Assembly: GCA_965238215.1 (NCBI GenBank)
Contig: OZ250180.1
Span: 2,046,001-2,110,000, forward strand
Reading direction: 5' to 3'
Origin: JAPULR01 sp965238215
Lineage (GTDB): Bacteria; Chloroflexota; Dehalococcoidia; Lucifugimonadales; GCA-2712585
DNA length: 64,000 nt
Under the pieces are notes generated by a model, which saw only the letters and a program-made list of their open reading frames with translations, made no database searches and had not been told where the DNA came from. Of this stretch, positions 52,414 to 61,144 are shown piece after piece. Each line of letters opens with the position of its first letter. Position 1 is the first letter of the stretch. The position numbers and the translations under genes are program-made.

Positions 52414-53688
52414 TTGAAGACCCCGCGTCGATTGTGGGTCGTGGGGCTTGTGTTGGCGCTGCTAATGGGGAGCGCCGTTTTCGCCGTGGAGGGTTCCGGG
52501 GGCGGGCCTGAGGTGCTGTCCCAGAATGCCCGGGTACGCTTCGCCGAAGGGGTGACTTTCAACGTTGAGGTGGAGGGGGAAGCGCCGGTGGTGGAGGTGA
52601 AGCTGAGCTTTCGCAACGCCAACGACGGGCCGTGGAACTACGTTTATCTCGACCTGGAGCCGGACACGAGGATACAGGCAACGCACCTGCTGGACACCGA
52701 CGGGCCGATATACATTCCTCCCCAAGGCGCACTGGAGTATTTCTACACAGTGCGGGACGCGGCGGGCAACGTGTCCGAGACCCCGCTCCAGAGCCTGCTC
52801 TACACGGACACCCGATTTCGCTGGGAGTCCGTCACTGCCGGCCCTCTGACGCTGCTATACCATGATCTGCCCGCCGACCGCGTAGAGAAGCTGAAGGGGT
52901 CGCTTGAGGAATGGTTGGTGTGGTTGGAGGATGTGCTGGGGGGCCGTCCGGAAAAACCAATGCTGGGCGTGATATATAACGACGATGGGGAGGTGCAGGA
53001 CGCCTTTCCCCGGTTGAGCAGGACCATCGAGCCGGGGCAGATCTTTCATGGCTTTGCGTTCGCGGATTGGAACCTGTTTGCGGGCATTGGGCTGCGGGAA
53101 TCGCTGATTGTCCACGAGGCGGCCCATCTGATGCTTCACGCAGTGTTGCACGAGCCCGCGCCCCCGATTCCGGCATGGCTGAACGAAGGATTTGCCAGCT
53201 ACGCCGAGCCGAGGTCGAATCCGCATCCTGCTGCGGACTTGGAGACCCGCAGCGAGGGATCGATTTCCTTGAAGGGAATGCATGCGGTGCCGGGGAGGGT
53301 GTCGGACATCCGATACTTCTATCGGAAGGCGGAGAGTGTGGTGACTCACCTGCTGGAGCGGTACGGGGCGGAGAAGTTCAGGGACCTGCTGTATAACTTC
53401 GGCCACGGCTCTTCCATTGATGATGCTCTGATGGAGACCTACGGGTTTGACCAGAACGGCTTGGAGAGGGAGTGGAGGGAGTCATCCGGCGACGCAACGA
53501 CTGAAGGGAGTCGTGAGAGTGGGGGTGACCTGCTATTTTTGCAGATGGAGAGTGTGCTTATAGCGTCGGTGGCGCTGCTGGCGGCGGCGGTGTTGGGCGC
53601 GCGGTTCCTGTATAGACGGCTTTCGCCTCGCCGCTCCGGTCGCGGGGATGCGGATGACTGGCGGGACGGCGGACCCTGGGAAGGTTAG
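52414..53688 (+). CDS. Exported, membrane-anchored MA-type (gluzincin) peptidase
   Basis: The 424 residues have a signal peptide (about 1-25, LWVVGLVLALLMGSAVFA), a beta-rich N-terminal domain and a zinc peptidase core. The core shows VHEAAHLMLH (about 230) and the downstream Glu in PAWLNEGFASYAEP (about 252). A C-terminal membrane helix (about 378-397) and an Arg/Asp-rich cytoplasmic tail follow. It probably acts on proteins at the outer face of the membrane; the target is unknown. The start is TTG 52414. Its 3' end overlaps the converging tatD by four bases. Confidence 0.85.
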   Translation: MKTPRRLWVVGLVLALLMGSAVFAVEGSGGGPEVLSQNARVRFAEGVTFNVEVEGEAPVVEVKLSFRNANDGPWNYVYLDLEPDTRIQATHLLDTDGPIYIPPQGALEYFYTVRDAAGNVSETPLQSLLYTDTRFRWESVTAGPLTLLYHDLPADRVEKLKGSLEEWLVWLEDVLGGRPEKPMLGVIYNDDGEVQDAFPRLSRTIEPGQIFHGFAFADWNLFAGIGLRESLIVHEAAHLMLHAVLHEPAPPIPAWLNEGFASYAEPRSNPHPAADLETRSEGSISLKGMHAVPGRVSDIRYFYRKAESVVTHLLERYGAEKFRDLLYNFGHGSSIDDALMETYGFDQNGLEREWRESSGDATTEGSRESGGDLLFLQMESVLIASVALLAAAVLGARFLYRRLSPRRSGRGDADDWRDGGPWEG

Positions 53689-54485
53689 GCGGTGTCCTCC
53701 GGCTCCAGAGCGTCGGCCTCCAGGCCAAGGAGGGCCAGAAGGTTGTCGGTGGTGGTCTGCACCACCTCGTCGACGGGAAGCCCCTTGAGGTCAGCCAGCT
53801 TCTGGGCGATCTCCGTGAGATGGTGGGGCTCCGTCCAGTTGCGCCGGTACTTCTTGAAGGGCTGGGGTGCGGAGTCCGTCTCCAACACAATGGACTCAAG
53901 GGGCAGCGCCTTGGCGACTTCCTGCAGTTCCGGGAGACGGAGCAGCGGCTTTGCCAAAGAGATGCGGAACCCGAGTTCGATGGCCGCGCGCGCCGTGGAC
54001 TCATCTCCTTGAAAGTAATGCATCACGCCGCCGACGGCGTCTGCGCCCTCCTCCCGGAGGGTTGTCAGAACTTCCGGGTGAGACTCACGGGAGTGAAAGA
54101 CGATGGGTTTGCCGAGTTCGAGAGCCAAGCGAATCTGGGCGCGGAAGGCCTGGAACTGAATCTCCTTGCTGGGGGAGGTGGGGAGGAAGTCCAAGCCGAT
54201 TTCGCTGATGCAGACCACCTTGGAGTTCTGCAGGGCCAGCGTCTTCAACTCCTCGTAGACTTCGTCGTCCAAGGGGCCCTGGAGGTCGGAGGGATGAAGT
54301 CCTACGCCGGCGTAGAGGGGGTGGTGTTCGTTGGCGAGGGCTACGCAGCGGCGGGAGGAAGCGAGGGTGGTGCCGGCGCAGACCATGAGGCGCACGTTGG
54401 CGGCTGCGGCCCGTTCCAGAACGTCGGGAATTTCCGAGGGTGGAAAATGGTCCAGGTGGGTGTGAGTGTCTACTAGTGGCGGCAT
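53685..54485 (-). CDS. TatD-family metal-dependent deoxyribonuclease
   Basis: A TIM-barrel nuclease of 266 residues. Motifs are LVDTHTHLDHFPP (residues 4-16), YAGVGLHPSDL, SEIGLDFLP, PIVFHSRESHPEV, MHYFQGD and LETDSAPQP. TatD proteins trim 3' DNA ends. ATG 54485 is preceded by GGAAGG. A TATAAT lies upstream on this strand at 54518-54523. Confidence 0.92.
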   Translation of the reverse strand: MPPLVDTHTHLDHFPPSEIPDVLERAAAANVRLMVCAGTTLASSRRCVALANEHHPLYAGVGLHPSDLQGPLDDEVYEELKTLALQNSKVVCISEIGLDFLPTSPSKEIQFQAFRAQIRLALELGKPIVFHSRESHPEVLTTLREEGADAVGGVMHYFQGDESTARAAIELGFRISLAKPLLRLPELQEVAKALPLESIVLETDSAPQPFKKYRRNWTEPHHLTEIAQKLADLKGLPVDEVVQTTTDNLLALLGLEADALEPEDTA

Positions 54486-54590
54486 TTGGCCTTCCTGCGA
54501 TGTGTTGAGTGTTCTCAATTATAGTATCTTTGGATTTACTGCGGGAGGGCGATTTGGAATCTATGACGTGTTCGATGGCTATAACAGAAG

Positions 54591-56288
54591 ATGATTGAAA
54601 CGAGAGGGACAGCTCTATGGTTGGTGGGCCTCGTGCCCGTTCTTCTGATGTTGGCAACGGGATGCGGACCGTCTCAAGAGCCTGCCCCGTCCGCTACACC
54701 CACCGAACCCACGGCAACTGCTACACCCACCTCTGTGGCCACCGCCGCACCCACCACTGCGCCAAGCGCATCTCCGCCGTCGGCGACCCTTCCAGCGGGG
54801 GAATACGGAGGGCACATCGTGGCCCTGGCGAGGGCGGACGTAGAACATTTTGACGTTCATCAGGATGTTTCCGCCGCTCTGGCCGCGCGAGGGCCGGGTG
54901 TCGCCTATAGCCGTATGCTGCGCCTAAGGACGGGCGCAGAAGTGGACCAGCCCAGCCTGTTGCTGGAGTGCGACTTGTGCGAAAGTTGGGAGTTGGTTGG
55001 CCCCCTGACTTATGAGTTTCGGCTGAGGGACAACGTGCGCTGGCAGGACTTGCCGCCGGTGAACGGACGGAAGCTATCGGCCCAGGATGTGGTGTTCAGC
55101 TATGAGCGTCAGAGGACGGCGGATTGGCCAAATAGCCCGCTGCTGCTGGCTTTGGACACAGTGGAGGCGACGGACGAGCTAACGGTGAGGGTCGGGCTCA
55201 AGTTCTGGGACACGGAATTCCTTCTGGCGCTGGCGGACGGGCGGAGCAAGGTGGTTGCCCCGGAGGTGGTGATAGCTTCGGGCACCCTGGAGCCGGGACC
55301 CGTGGTAGGGACGGGCCCTTGGGTGTGGCTGCGGACGCTGGAGGGTGATGGCACCGAATTTGAGGCCAATCCTGATTATTTTGAGGAAGGTCTGCCCTTT
55401 GCCGACCTGTTGACCTTCAAGGTTATAAAGGACCCGGAAACCCGGGTGGCCGCCTTCATCACGGGGCAGTTGGATGTCTACGACGTAGAGGCCGAGGAGT
55501 GGGAACTTCTTCAGTCGCGGGGCTTCTCCAGTCGGACTGTCGTATCCAAGGAGGGTGGTCTGGGCATGGCGCTGGCCATGAATGCCGGACGACCGCCATT
55601 TGACGACCGGGACGTGCGGAAGGCCGTCTTCCAGTCTCTCGAACCGTGGGCGCACCTGGAGGGGACGTTGACCGACGATGAGATGGTTGGCGCAGGAGTG
55701 CCGGTGGTGGAGGGGTCCTGGCTTCTGGACCGCGAAGTGACGCAGACCTTTTTCGATGGAGAGCCAAGCGTCAACGTTCAGGGGAAGGCCGTGGAGTTGG
55801 TGGTGGCGGATTTCGGCAACGAGCAGGTTGCGTTGCGAAGGGTGGTGGAGTCGGCCTTGAGGGAGGCAGGTTTCGTGTCGACGGTGACGGTGTTGAACCC
55901 GGTGGACTATAAGGAGCGGGTATGGCGAAAGCGGGACTATCAGATGTTCCTGGGGCCGACGCCTCCCGCTTCCGGCCCTAACGGGTATCTCTTCTCCGGC
56001 CTGCACAGCGGCGGTCAGTGGAACATCCTGGACCACGGCGACGGGGAGCTGGACCGGCTAATAGAATCTCAGCAGGAGTTTGGGTTCGACAGTCCTGAGC
56101 GGGGAGAGGCACTGCGGGAGGTACAGCGTCGGCTGTTGGGGGAAGCCTACGTGGTGACGCTAGGCGGAGGGGGCACGTTGTGGGTGATGCAGGACGCCGT
56201 CAGCGGGTTTCATCCTAACACGGCTTTGGCGGAGTATATCTTCTGGGCGAAGACGTGGCTGGGTGGTGGGCCGTCCCTGGGGGGATGA
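54591..56288 (+). CDS. Peptide/oligopeptide ABC transporter substrate-binding lipoprotein
   Basis: A family 5 solute-binding protein of 565 residues. A lipoprotein signal with LLMLATGC (Cys about residue 25) and a Pro/Thr/Ala/Ser-rich linker (about 27-68) precede the binding domain. The domain shows ESWELVGPLTYEFRLRDNVR, LSAQDVVFSYER, VVGTGPWVW and LSGLHSGG-type ends (YLFSGLHSGG). It likely captures peptides or similar solutes for an ABC importer; no permease genes are adjacent. The DNA of its last 12 codons is repeated 95 bases downstream. Confidence 0.9.
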   Translation: MIETRGTALWLVGLVPVLLMLATGCGPSQEPAPSATPTEPTATATPTSVATAAPTTAPSASPPSATLPAGEYGGHIVALARADVEHFDVHQDVSAALAARGPGVAYSRMLRLRTGAEVDQPSLLLECDLCESWELVGPLTYEFRLRDNVRWQDLPPVNGRKLSAQDVVFSYERQRTADWPNSPLLLALDTVEATDELTVRVGLKFWDTEFLLALADGRSKVVAPEVVIASGTLEPGPVVGTGPWVWLRTLEGDGTEFEANPDYFEEGLPFADLLTFKVIKDPETRVAAFITGQLDVYDVEAEEWELLQSRGFSSRTVVSKEGGLGMALAMNAGRPPFDDRDVRKAVFQSLEPWAHLEGTLTDDEMVGAGVPVVEGSWLLDREVTQTFFDGEPSVNVQGKAVELVVADFGNEQVALRRVVESALREAGFVSTVTVLNPVDYKERVWRKRDYQMFLGPTPPASGPNGYLFSGLHSGGQWNILDHGDGELDRLIESQQEFGFDSPERGEALREVQRRLLGEAYVVTLGGGGTLWVMQDAVSGFHPNTALAEYIFWAKTWLGGGPSLGG

Positions 56289-56384
56289 GGGAGTTGAGCG
56301 TAGGACAGCGAGATTCCTCGAGGGACTCGGAATGACATGGTGGGGAGACGTGGCTGGGCGGCGAGCCGTCCCTGGGGGGATGAG
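56251..56384 (+). repeat. Duplicated 3' end of the binding-protein gene
   Basis: 56251-56289 (from AGACGTGGCTGGG to the TGA stop) recurs with three mismatches at 56346-56384, again ending in GGGGGGATGAG. Between them lies a copy of the CGAGATTCCTCGAGGGACTC module. A shorter relative (AGACGTGGCTGGG) is at 57178-57190. Confidence 0.75.
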
Positions 56385-57268
56385 GCCGACGGGGGGTCGG
56401 GCGGTTTGCGAACCGTCCCTACGAGAGGGGCGAAGATGGGTCCCCGTATACGCGAGGACAACGGAAGGGGAGATTTCACCCCCATCCCCCGTCTTCACGA
56501 GGGCAGGTTCTAGCCTTCCCCCCTGAAGGGGGAAGGGACAAGAGGGAGGGGAGTGGATTATTCGTTTGGACTCGTTTTGACTTTCGACTGGGTATCAGTT
56601 TGTGCCTAAAATGATTCGTTTCAGGCGTGGGACTCGTTTCAAAAAAAGTGGGCAAACGAGTGGGGGATCAGGGTTGTTCATGGAGGGATGGTACAGGGGA
56701 GGGGAATTTGTGGCAAGGGCATGTTGGCAAAGTGGGGGTTGTGGGGAGTGCTGGATTCCGGCTCGGAGGCCGGAATGACGGAAGGGGAGCGGGATGAAGA
56801 TGGGTCCCCGCCCCCCGTCCCCCGCCTTCGCGGGGGCAAGCTCTCGACGCGGGGACAAGGGAGGAGGGGATGAAAATAGACAAGGGGAGCGAGGGCGGGA
56901 TTGAAACCCGCACCTACGGAATAGGTTGCAATATGGACGTCAACTGCACGTGAAGGGTCTATTTTCATAGTAATGACATGGGGTGTGTGGGGATGAGGGA
57001 GTTGGGTCCCCGCCCCCCGCCTTCGCGGGGGCAAGCTCTCGACGCGGGGGCAAGGGAGGAGGGGATGGGGGTGGGCGGTTCTGCCCCTACGGGATGGGAA
57101 TGTGGGGATGAGGAGGTAGAGTCAGCGACGAGATTCTTCGACTCCGCTCCGCTCCGCTCAGAATGACATGATGGCAAAGACGTGGCTGGGGGGCGAGGGG
57201 CGGGTTTCAAACCCGCCCCTACGGGATGGGAATGTGGGGATGACGGATGGGGAAAGCATGGGGCGTGG
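56289..57268. repeat. Dense repeat region of about 1 kb
   Basis: No gene is supported. It holds a two-mismatch palindrome (56399-56418), GATGGGTCCCCGTATACGCG, and the hairpin CCTTCCCCCC-tgaa-GGGGGAAGG (56514-56536). An ATTCGTTT/TTTCAGGCGTGGGACTCG module (about 56560-56667) and two CCCGCCTTCGCGGGGGCAAG modules follow. A CGAGATTCTTCGACTCCGCT module and palindromes of the second type (GGGCGGGTTTCAAACCCGCC near 57199) close it. Confidence 0.75.
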
Positions 57269-57742
57269 TTACGGGGAGGGGGGCGCCTTGCTTCGATAGT
57301 CGGCGATGCCGTCGTCGAGGGTGGCCCAGGGGAGGAGGGCGCACTTGACGCGTATGGGAAACTGGCGGACGCCCCGCAGGGCCTCCATTTCGCCGATAAG
57401 GTCCAGTTCGTCGTCGGAAAGCTCTTTGCCCCGCAGCAGGCCCCGTAGGAGCTGAGAGAGCTCTTCGGCCTGGGCCAGGGTCTTGTCCTTCACCAGCATG
57501 GTCATGATGGACGCGGAGGCCTGGCTGATGGAGCATCCCTGTCCGCGGAAGGCGACGGACTCGACTTTGTGGTCGGCGTTCAGGTTCAAGCCAAGCACCA
57601 CTTCGTCGCCGCAGAAGGGGTTGAAGCCGCGGGAAGAGACGTGAGGGTCGGGGATTTCGCCCTGGTTTCTGGGGTTGCGGTAGTGGTCGAGGATGACCTC
57701 CTGGTAGAGGTCGTCAAGCTGGTTGAAGGGAATTTCCTGCAT
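57269..57742 (-). CDS. sufU: SufU-type Fe-S cluster assembly scaffold or sulfur-transfer protein
   Basis: 157 residues of the IscU/SufU family with Cys in NPFCGDEV (about 44), GQGCSISQASAS (about 70) and RVKCALLPW (about 136). The extra segment between the second and third Cys is typical of SufU, which takes sulfur from SufS through a zinc-bound site. It is the last gene of the suf operon, 22 bases after sufS. Confidence 0.92.
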   Translation of the reverse strand: MQEIPFNQLDDLYQEVILDHYRNPRNQGEIPDPHVSSRGFNPFCGDEVVLGLNLNADHKVESVAFRGQGCSISQASASIMTMLVKDKTLAQAEELSQLLRGLLRGKELSDDELDLIGEMEALRGVRQFPIRVKCALLPWATLDDGIADYRSKAPPSP

Positions 57743-57764
57743 GGCTGAGAGAGGTTAGGTAGGT

Positions 57765-59012
57765 TTAGCTGAGGGTCAGGCTCTTGCTGAAGTAGCGGAG
57801 CGCGTCTTTGAGGGTGGTCACCAGCAGGTCGACTTCATCCGTTGTGTTGTACACGTAGAAGCTGGCGCGGGCGGTGGCGGCCAATCCCAGCCTGTCTCGA
57901 ACCAGGGGCATGGCGCAGTGATGGCCGGCGCGGATGGCGATGCCCGCCTGGTCGAGGATGGTTCCCAGGTCGTGGGGGTGAATATGGGGCGAGGAGAAGG
58001 AGATGATGCCGCCGCGCTGGGCCGGGTCGATGGTCCCGTAGAAGGTGAACTCCTCGGCCAGTTCTTTTAGAGCTTCCAGAGCGTACTGGGTGATTTCGGT
58101 CTCGTGCTGGTGCACCTCGTCCATGCCGAGGGCTTCCAGATAGTCAACGGCTGCGCCCAAGCCAATGGAGCCGGCGATGTTGGGCGTTCCCGCCTCGAAG
58201 CGCATGGGCAGGTCGTTCCAAGTGGCGCTCTGGAAGGTCACCTCCTGGACCATCTCGCCGCCGGTCAGGAAGGGTTCCATCTGCTCTAGGATCTCCGACT
58301 TGACATAAAGGCCGCCGATACCCGTAGGCCCCAGCATTTTGTGACTTGAGAAGGCGAGAAAGTCGCAGTCAAGGTCTACTACGTCTACGGGCAAGTGGGG
58401 GACGCTCTGGGCGGCGTCAATGAGAACGTGCGCGCCGACGGCGTGGGCCTTCGCGGTGAGGTCTTTGACGGGGTTGATGGTCCCCAGGACGTTGGACATG
58501 TGGGTCATGGCGACCAGCTTGGTCTGGTGGTTGATGAGGGCGTCCAGGTCGGAAAGGTCGAGGGTTCCCTCGTTGGTGACGGGTATGAATCGAAGCGTGG
58601 CGCCTTTTGCCTTGGCCAACTGCTGCCAGGGCACGAGGTTGCTGTGGTGTTCCATTTCGGTGACGAGAATTTCGTCGCCGGCGTTCAGGTTGGCTGTGGC
58701 CCACGTGCCGGCCACCAGGTTTATGCCCTCGGTGGTGTTGCGGACGAAGATCAGGTTCTCGGATGAAGGTGCGCCGATGAATCGAGCGACCTTCTCGCGG
58801 GCCTCCTCGTAGCGCTGGGTGGATTCCATGCTGAGGGCGTGGACGCCACGATGCACGTTGGAGTTGTAGCCTTCGTAGTAGTCCACGAGGGTTTGAATAA
58901 CGGAGGTTGGCTTCTGGGAGGTGGCGGCGTTATCCAGGTAGACCAGGGGCTTGCCGTAGACAAGCTTGGATAGAATGGGGAAATCCTGTCTGATTTTCGC
59001 AGCGTCCAGCAT
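57765..59012 (-). CDS. sufS: Cysteine desulfurase SufS
   Basis: A PLP enzyme of 415 residues that mobilises sulfur from cysteine. It shows YLDNAATSQKP, VTEMEHHSNLVPWQ, VLIDAAQSVPH and the PLP Lys in FLAFSSHKMLGPTGIGGLY (about 225). The active Cys lies in RAGHHCAMPL. It follows sufD by nine bases and precedes its partner sufU. Confidence 0.95.
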   Translation of the reverse strand: MLDAAKIRQDFPILSKLVYGKPLVYLDNAATSQKPTSVIQTLVDYYEGYNSNVHRGVHALSMESTQRYEEAREKVARFIGAPSSENLIFVRNTTEGINLVAGTWATANLNAGDEILVTEMEHHSNLVPWQQLAKAKGATLRFIPVTNEGTLDLSDLDALINHQTKLVAMTHMSNVLGTINPVKDLTAKAHAVGAHVLIDAAQSVPHLPVDVVDLDCDFLAFSSHKMLGPTGIGGLYVKSEILEQMEPFLTGGEMVQEVTFQSATWNDLPMRFEAGTPNIAGSIGLGAAVDYLEALGMDEVHQHETEITQYALEALKELAEEFTFYGTIDPAQRGGIISFSSPHIHPHDLGTILDQAGIAIRAGHHCAMPLVRDRLGLAATARASFYVYNTTDEVDLLVTTLKDALRYFSKSLTLS

Positions 59013-59021
59013 CTTCGCTCC

Positions 59022-60353
59022 CTAAAGTTCCGGCAGCTTGGCTTCCACGAGGTTGTTGATGAGAGACTTCACGCTTGGGCAGGTCACGGCCTCTATGAGT
59101 TGATAGGCGAAGCCGCGAACGAGCAATCGGCGGGCCTCTTCCTGGCCGAGGCCGCGGCTCTGCAGATAGAAGAGGCTGTTCTCGTCTATCTGCCCGCTGG
59201 CGGCTCCGTGGCCACACTTGACGTCGTCGGCGTAGATCCAGAAGGCGGGCTTCACGTTGACCTGGGCCTGGTCGGAAAGGAGGAGGTTCTTGTCTTCCTG
59301 CCTGGCGTCTACCTTCTGGGCGTCCTTGCGGACGGTTATGCTGCCGTGGAAGGCGGCCCGGGCGCGCCCACCGAGGATGCCCTTGTAGAGTTCGCGGCTG
59401 GTGGTGTGAGGCTTGGCGTGGTCGATGACCACCTGGTTGTCCACCTTCTGGGCACCGCCGGCGAGGTACAGCCCGTTAAGGGTACAACTGCTTTCGGGCG
59501 CGTCCATAAGGGCGGTCAGGTTGTTTCTTACCAGGTCGCCGCCCACGTCGAGGGTAGTCGACGAAAAGCGGGAGCCGGCCCCGAGAACGGCCTGAGTGGT
59601 GCCAACGTGGAAGCCCTTGTCACCGTGCCGTTGCAGCCGGTAATAGTCGAGGGAACTGTTGGCTTCCAGCACGAGTTCCGAAACTGCATTGCACAGGTAT
59701 GGAATGCCGTCGGCGCCGGCGTAGGTTTCTACGATGGTCGCCTTGCTGCCGCGTCCGACTACGACAAGGGTGCGGGGCTGGGTGAGGGTGTGGCTTTCCA
59801 CGCCGGAGGTGAGATATATCAGATGAAGGGGGTTCTCCAGGGAGGTGTCCGGCGGCAGCCGGAGGAAGGTCCCTTGGTGGAGGAAAGCGGTGTTGAGAGC
59901 AGTGAAGGCGTGGCTGCGATAGGGGGCGTGGCGGGCCAGATGCTCCCCAATCAGTGAGCCGTGGGACTCTAGCGCCTGGGCGAGGTTCGCGACGATTATG
60001 CCCCGGGGCAGTTGGGAAATGTCGGAAAGCTGAGGGGCGATGCGTCCGTCAACAAAGACGAGGCGGTTCCACGAAGGGTCTCCGAGGGAGTCAACGTGGA
60101 CAGCGACGTTTGAGTCGAGGTCCGGATGAAGGGTGGGAATTCTGAAGCCGGCCCGAGCGATGGGACGCACGTCCGTATATTTCCACTCCTCGTTACCTCG
60201 CCGCGCAGTGGGGAAGCCGAGGGCCGTGAAGGCGTCCATGGCGTCTCTTCTGAGGGATTGGAGCCACTGAGGATGTAGTCCGTAACCGTCCTGTTCGAGG
60301 GACTCCAACGCCCGGAGATAGGGGGTTGCCTCAGGGGCGGCAATAGTGGTCAT
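59022..60353 (-). CDS. sufD: Fe-S cluster assembly protein SufD
   Basis: A beta-helix scaffold subunit of 443 residues in the SufBC2D complex. It shows RRGNEEWKYTDVRPI near residue 50, a repetitive beta-rich core, and the conserved C-terminal region KCGHGAASGQIDENSLFYLQ then SRGLG. Its ATG overlaps the sufC stop (ATGA), indicating coupled translation. Confidence 0.94.
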   Translation of the reverse strand: MTTIAAPEATPYLRALESLEQDGYGLHPQWLQSLRRDAMDAFTALGFPTARRGNEEWKYTDVRPIARAGFRIPTLHPDLDSNVAVHVDSLGDPSWNRLVFVDGRIAPQLSDISQLPRGIIVANLAQALESHGSLIGEHLARHAPYRSHAFTALNTAFLHQGTFLRLPPDTSLENPLHLIYLTSGVESHTLTQPRTLVVVGRGSKATIVETYAGADGIPYLCNAVSELVLEANSSLDYYRLQRHGDKGFHVGTTQAVLGAGSRFSSTTLDVGGDLVRNNLTALMDAPESSCTLNGLYLAGGAQKVDNQVVIDHAKPHTTSRELYKGILGGRARAAFHGSITVRKDAQKVDARQEDKNLLLSDQAQVNVKPAFWIYADDVKCGHGAASGQIDENSLFYLQSRGLGQEEARRLLVRGFAYQLIEAVTCPSVKSLINNLVEAKLPEL

Positions 60354-61138
60354 GGGCTGGCGGGCTGGGAAAGGGTACTTTGCAACGAGCTTTCCGCGTC
60401 TTTCTCGTATCCGTCGTAGCCGTTGGCTTCAATTTCCAGGGCTAGCTCCTTGCCGCCGGACTTGACTATGCGGCCGTTGACCAGTACGTGCACCCTGTCG
60501 GGTACCACATGGTTGAGAATTCTCTGGTAGTGGGTTACCAGGAGGAGGGCGTTTTCAGGCGTGCGCAGCCCGATGATGCTCTGGGCAACGGAGCGCAGGG
60601 CGTCCACGTCCAAGCCGGAGTCCGGCTCGTCCAGGATGGCGAGCTTGGGTTCCAGGACGGCCATCTGAAGGATCTCGTTGCGCTTCTTCTCGCCGCCGGA
60701 AAAACCCTCGTTGACGGAGCGCCGGGTCATGAGCGGGTCCACATTGACGGTCTTGATGCGTCGGCGAAGGAGCCGGTCGAACTTCAAGGGGTCCAGTTCC
60801 TCCAGGCCCCTGCTCTTGTTGACGGCGTTGTATCCGGCGCGGAGGAACTGGTCAAGGCGAACGCCCGGCACCTCGATCGGGTGTTGGAAGGAGAGGAAGA
60901 CGCCGGCCCGCGCCCTATCCTCCGGCATCATCTTCAGCAGGTCCTGCCCCTGGTAGAGGGCGGTGCCCTGGGTGACCACGTAGCCGGGTTTGCCTGCAAG
61001 CACGAATGCCAGGGTGCTCTTGCCGGAGCCGTTGGGTCCCATGACGGCGTGCACCTCGCCGGCTTGCACGGAGAGGTTGACTCCCCTCAGGATGGGCGTA
61101 TCGTTAACGGAGGCGTGGAGGTCTCGAATTTCCAGCAT
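60350..61138 (-). CDS. sufC: Fe-S cluster assembly ATPase SufC
   Basis: An ABC-type ATPase of 262 residues. It has Walker A GPNGSGKS (about 35-42), the signature FSGGEKKRNEI (about 146), Walker B LAILDEPDSGLDVDAL (about 169) and the switch His in LLVTHYQRIL. It sits between sufB and sufD in the operon. Confidence 0.96.
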   Translation of the reverse strand: MLEIRDLHASVNDTPILRGVNLSVQAGEVHAVMGPNGSGKSTLAFVLAGKPGYVVTQGTALYQGQDLLKMMPEDRARAGVFLSFQHPIEVPGVRLDQFLRAGYNAVNKSRGLEELDPLKFDRLLRRRIKTVNVDPLMTRRSVNEGFSGGEKKRNEILQMAVLEPKLAILDEPDSGLDVDALRSVAQSIIGLRTPENALLLVTHYQRILNHVVPDRVHVLVNGRIVKSGGKELALEIEANGYDGYEKDAESSLQSTLSQPASP

Positions 61139-61144
61139 TGGCTT

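Noticed and set aside
56289..57268. Several short open frames in the 1-kb repeat region
   Set aside because: They are translations of repeat modules seen in other gaps, with no ribosome sites or family features.
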